Source: Durusdinium trenchii
Lineage: Eukaryota > Sar > Dinophyceae > Suessiales > Symbiodiniaceae
Direction: 5' to 3'
Assembly: GCA_963970005.1 (NCBI GenBank)
Contig: CAXAMN010022684.1
Location: forward strand, 674,897 to 738,896
DNA length: 64,000 nt
Position numbers and translations under genes: made by a program. Below the pieces are notes generated by a model. The model had not been told where the DNA came from and ran no database searches. It saw only the letters and a list, made by a program, of their open reading frames with translations. Shown piece after piece: positions 63,926-64,000 of this stretch. Numbering within the stretch: the first letter of the stretch is position 1; every line of letters begins with the position of its first letter.

Positions 63926-64000
63926 TGGTTATGTAAGCTTTGGCAAAAGGCTCGGCTTGGCGGTTGGTATTGTAGCATAAGTGGTTGTTGCGCTGTCCCA

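Noticed and set aside
1..64000. Spliced-leader RNA or 5S rRNA genes
   Set aside because: I looked for the conserved dinoflagellate spliced-leader sequence and for 5S-like boxes by eye and saw none; a covariance-model search would be decisive.

Overview
The window reads as nuclear DNA of a dinoflagellate, most plausibly Symbiodiniaceae-like; I cannot place the species. Genes are split into short exons (about 60-190 bases) with no long single-exon genes. Splice boundaries can be solved by protein homology and reading phase, and they use GT, GC and GA donors with AG acceptors, a known dinoflagellate trait. Introns and spacers are full of short modular repeats. No bacterial, organellar, rRNA or convincing tRNA features were found. 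All exon limits are my own reading, without transcript or database support.

Layout. 0-5.4 kb: a few weak plus-strand coding fragments, an AT-rich spacer and repeats. 5.4-7.94 kb: minus-strand exons of two unrecognised genes, one ending in a membrane-protein C-terminus. 7.96-10.9 kb: plus-strand ankyrin-repeat gene whose introns carry two large minisatellite arrays in opposite orientation. 11.9-13.7 kb: unrecognised coding-like exons. 14.3-16.5 kb: the C-terminal half of a Bax inhibitor-1/TMBIM membrane protein, with exon phases that agree throughout. 16.7-18.7 kb: coding exons of unknown type, possibly the N-terminus of the next gene. 19.6-26.6 kb: exons of a NACHT NTPase (Walker A, Walker B and the HLTFQE-type end of the domain). 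28.8-50.4 kb: at least a dozen leucine-rich-repeat exons on the same strand. Together they suggest one very long NLR-like (NACHT-LRR) gene, or two tandem genes. A 1.65-kb element with terminal inverted repeats sits in an LRR intron at 38.9-40.5 kb.

50.9-52.0 kb holds one further exon and a long 21-bp repeat array. 52.7-55.1 kb encodes a complete three-exon J-domain protein of 575 residues. 55.1-59.0 kb is mostly non-coding and contains a 100-N assembly gap flanked by poly-G and by two copies of a 398-bp segment. 60.9-63.7 kb holds a phase-consistent multi-exon gene of unknown function; most of its exons contain no ATG, so ORF callers that need a start codon miss them.

From about 8 kb on, all convincing genes lie on the plus strand, head to tail with short spacers, as expected for dinoflagellate unidirectional gene clusters. 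Around 45 loci carry three related repeat families (called A, B and C here) linked by a CTAGTAG core. They lie in introns or spacers and in two cases abut a predicted 3' splice site.
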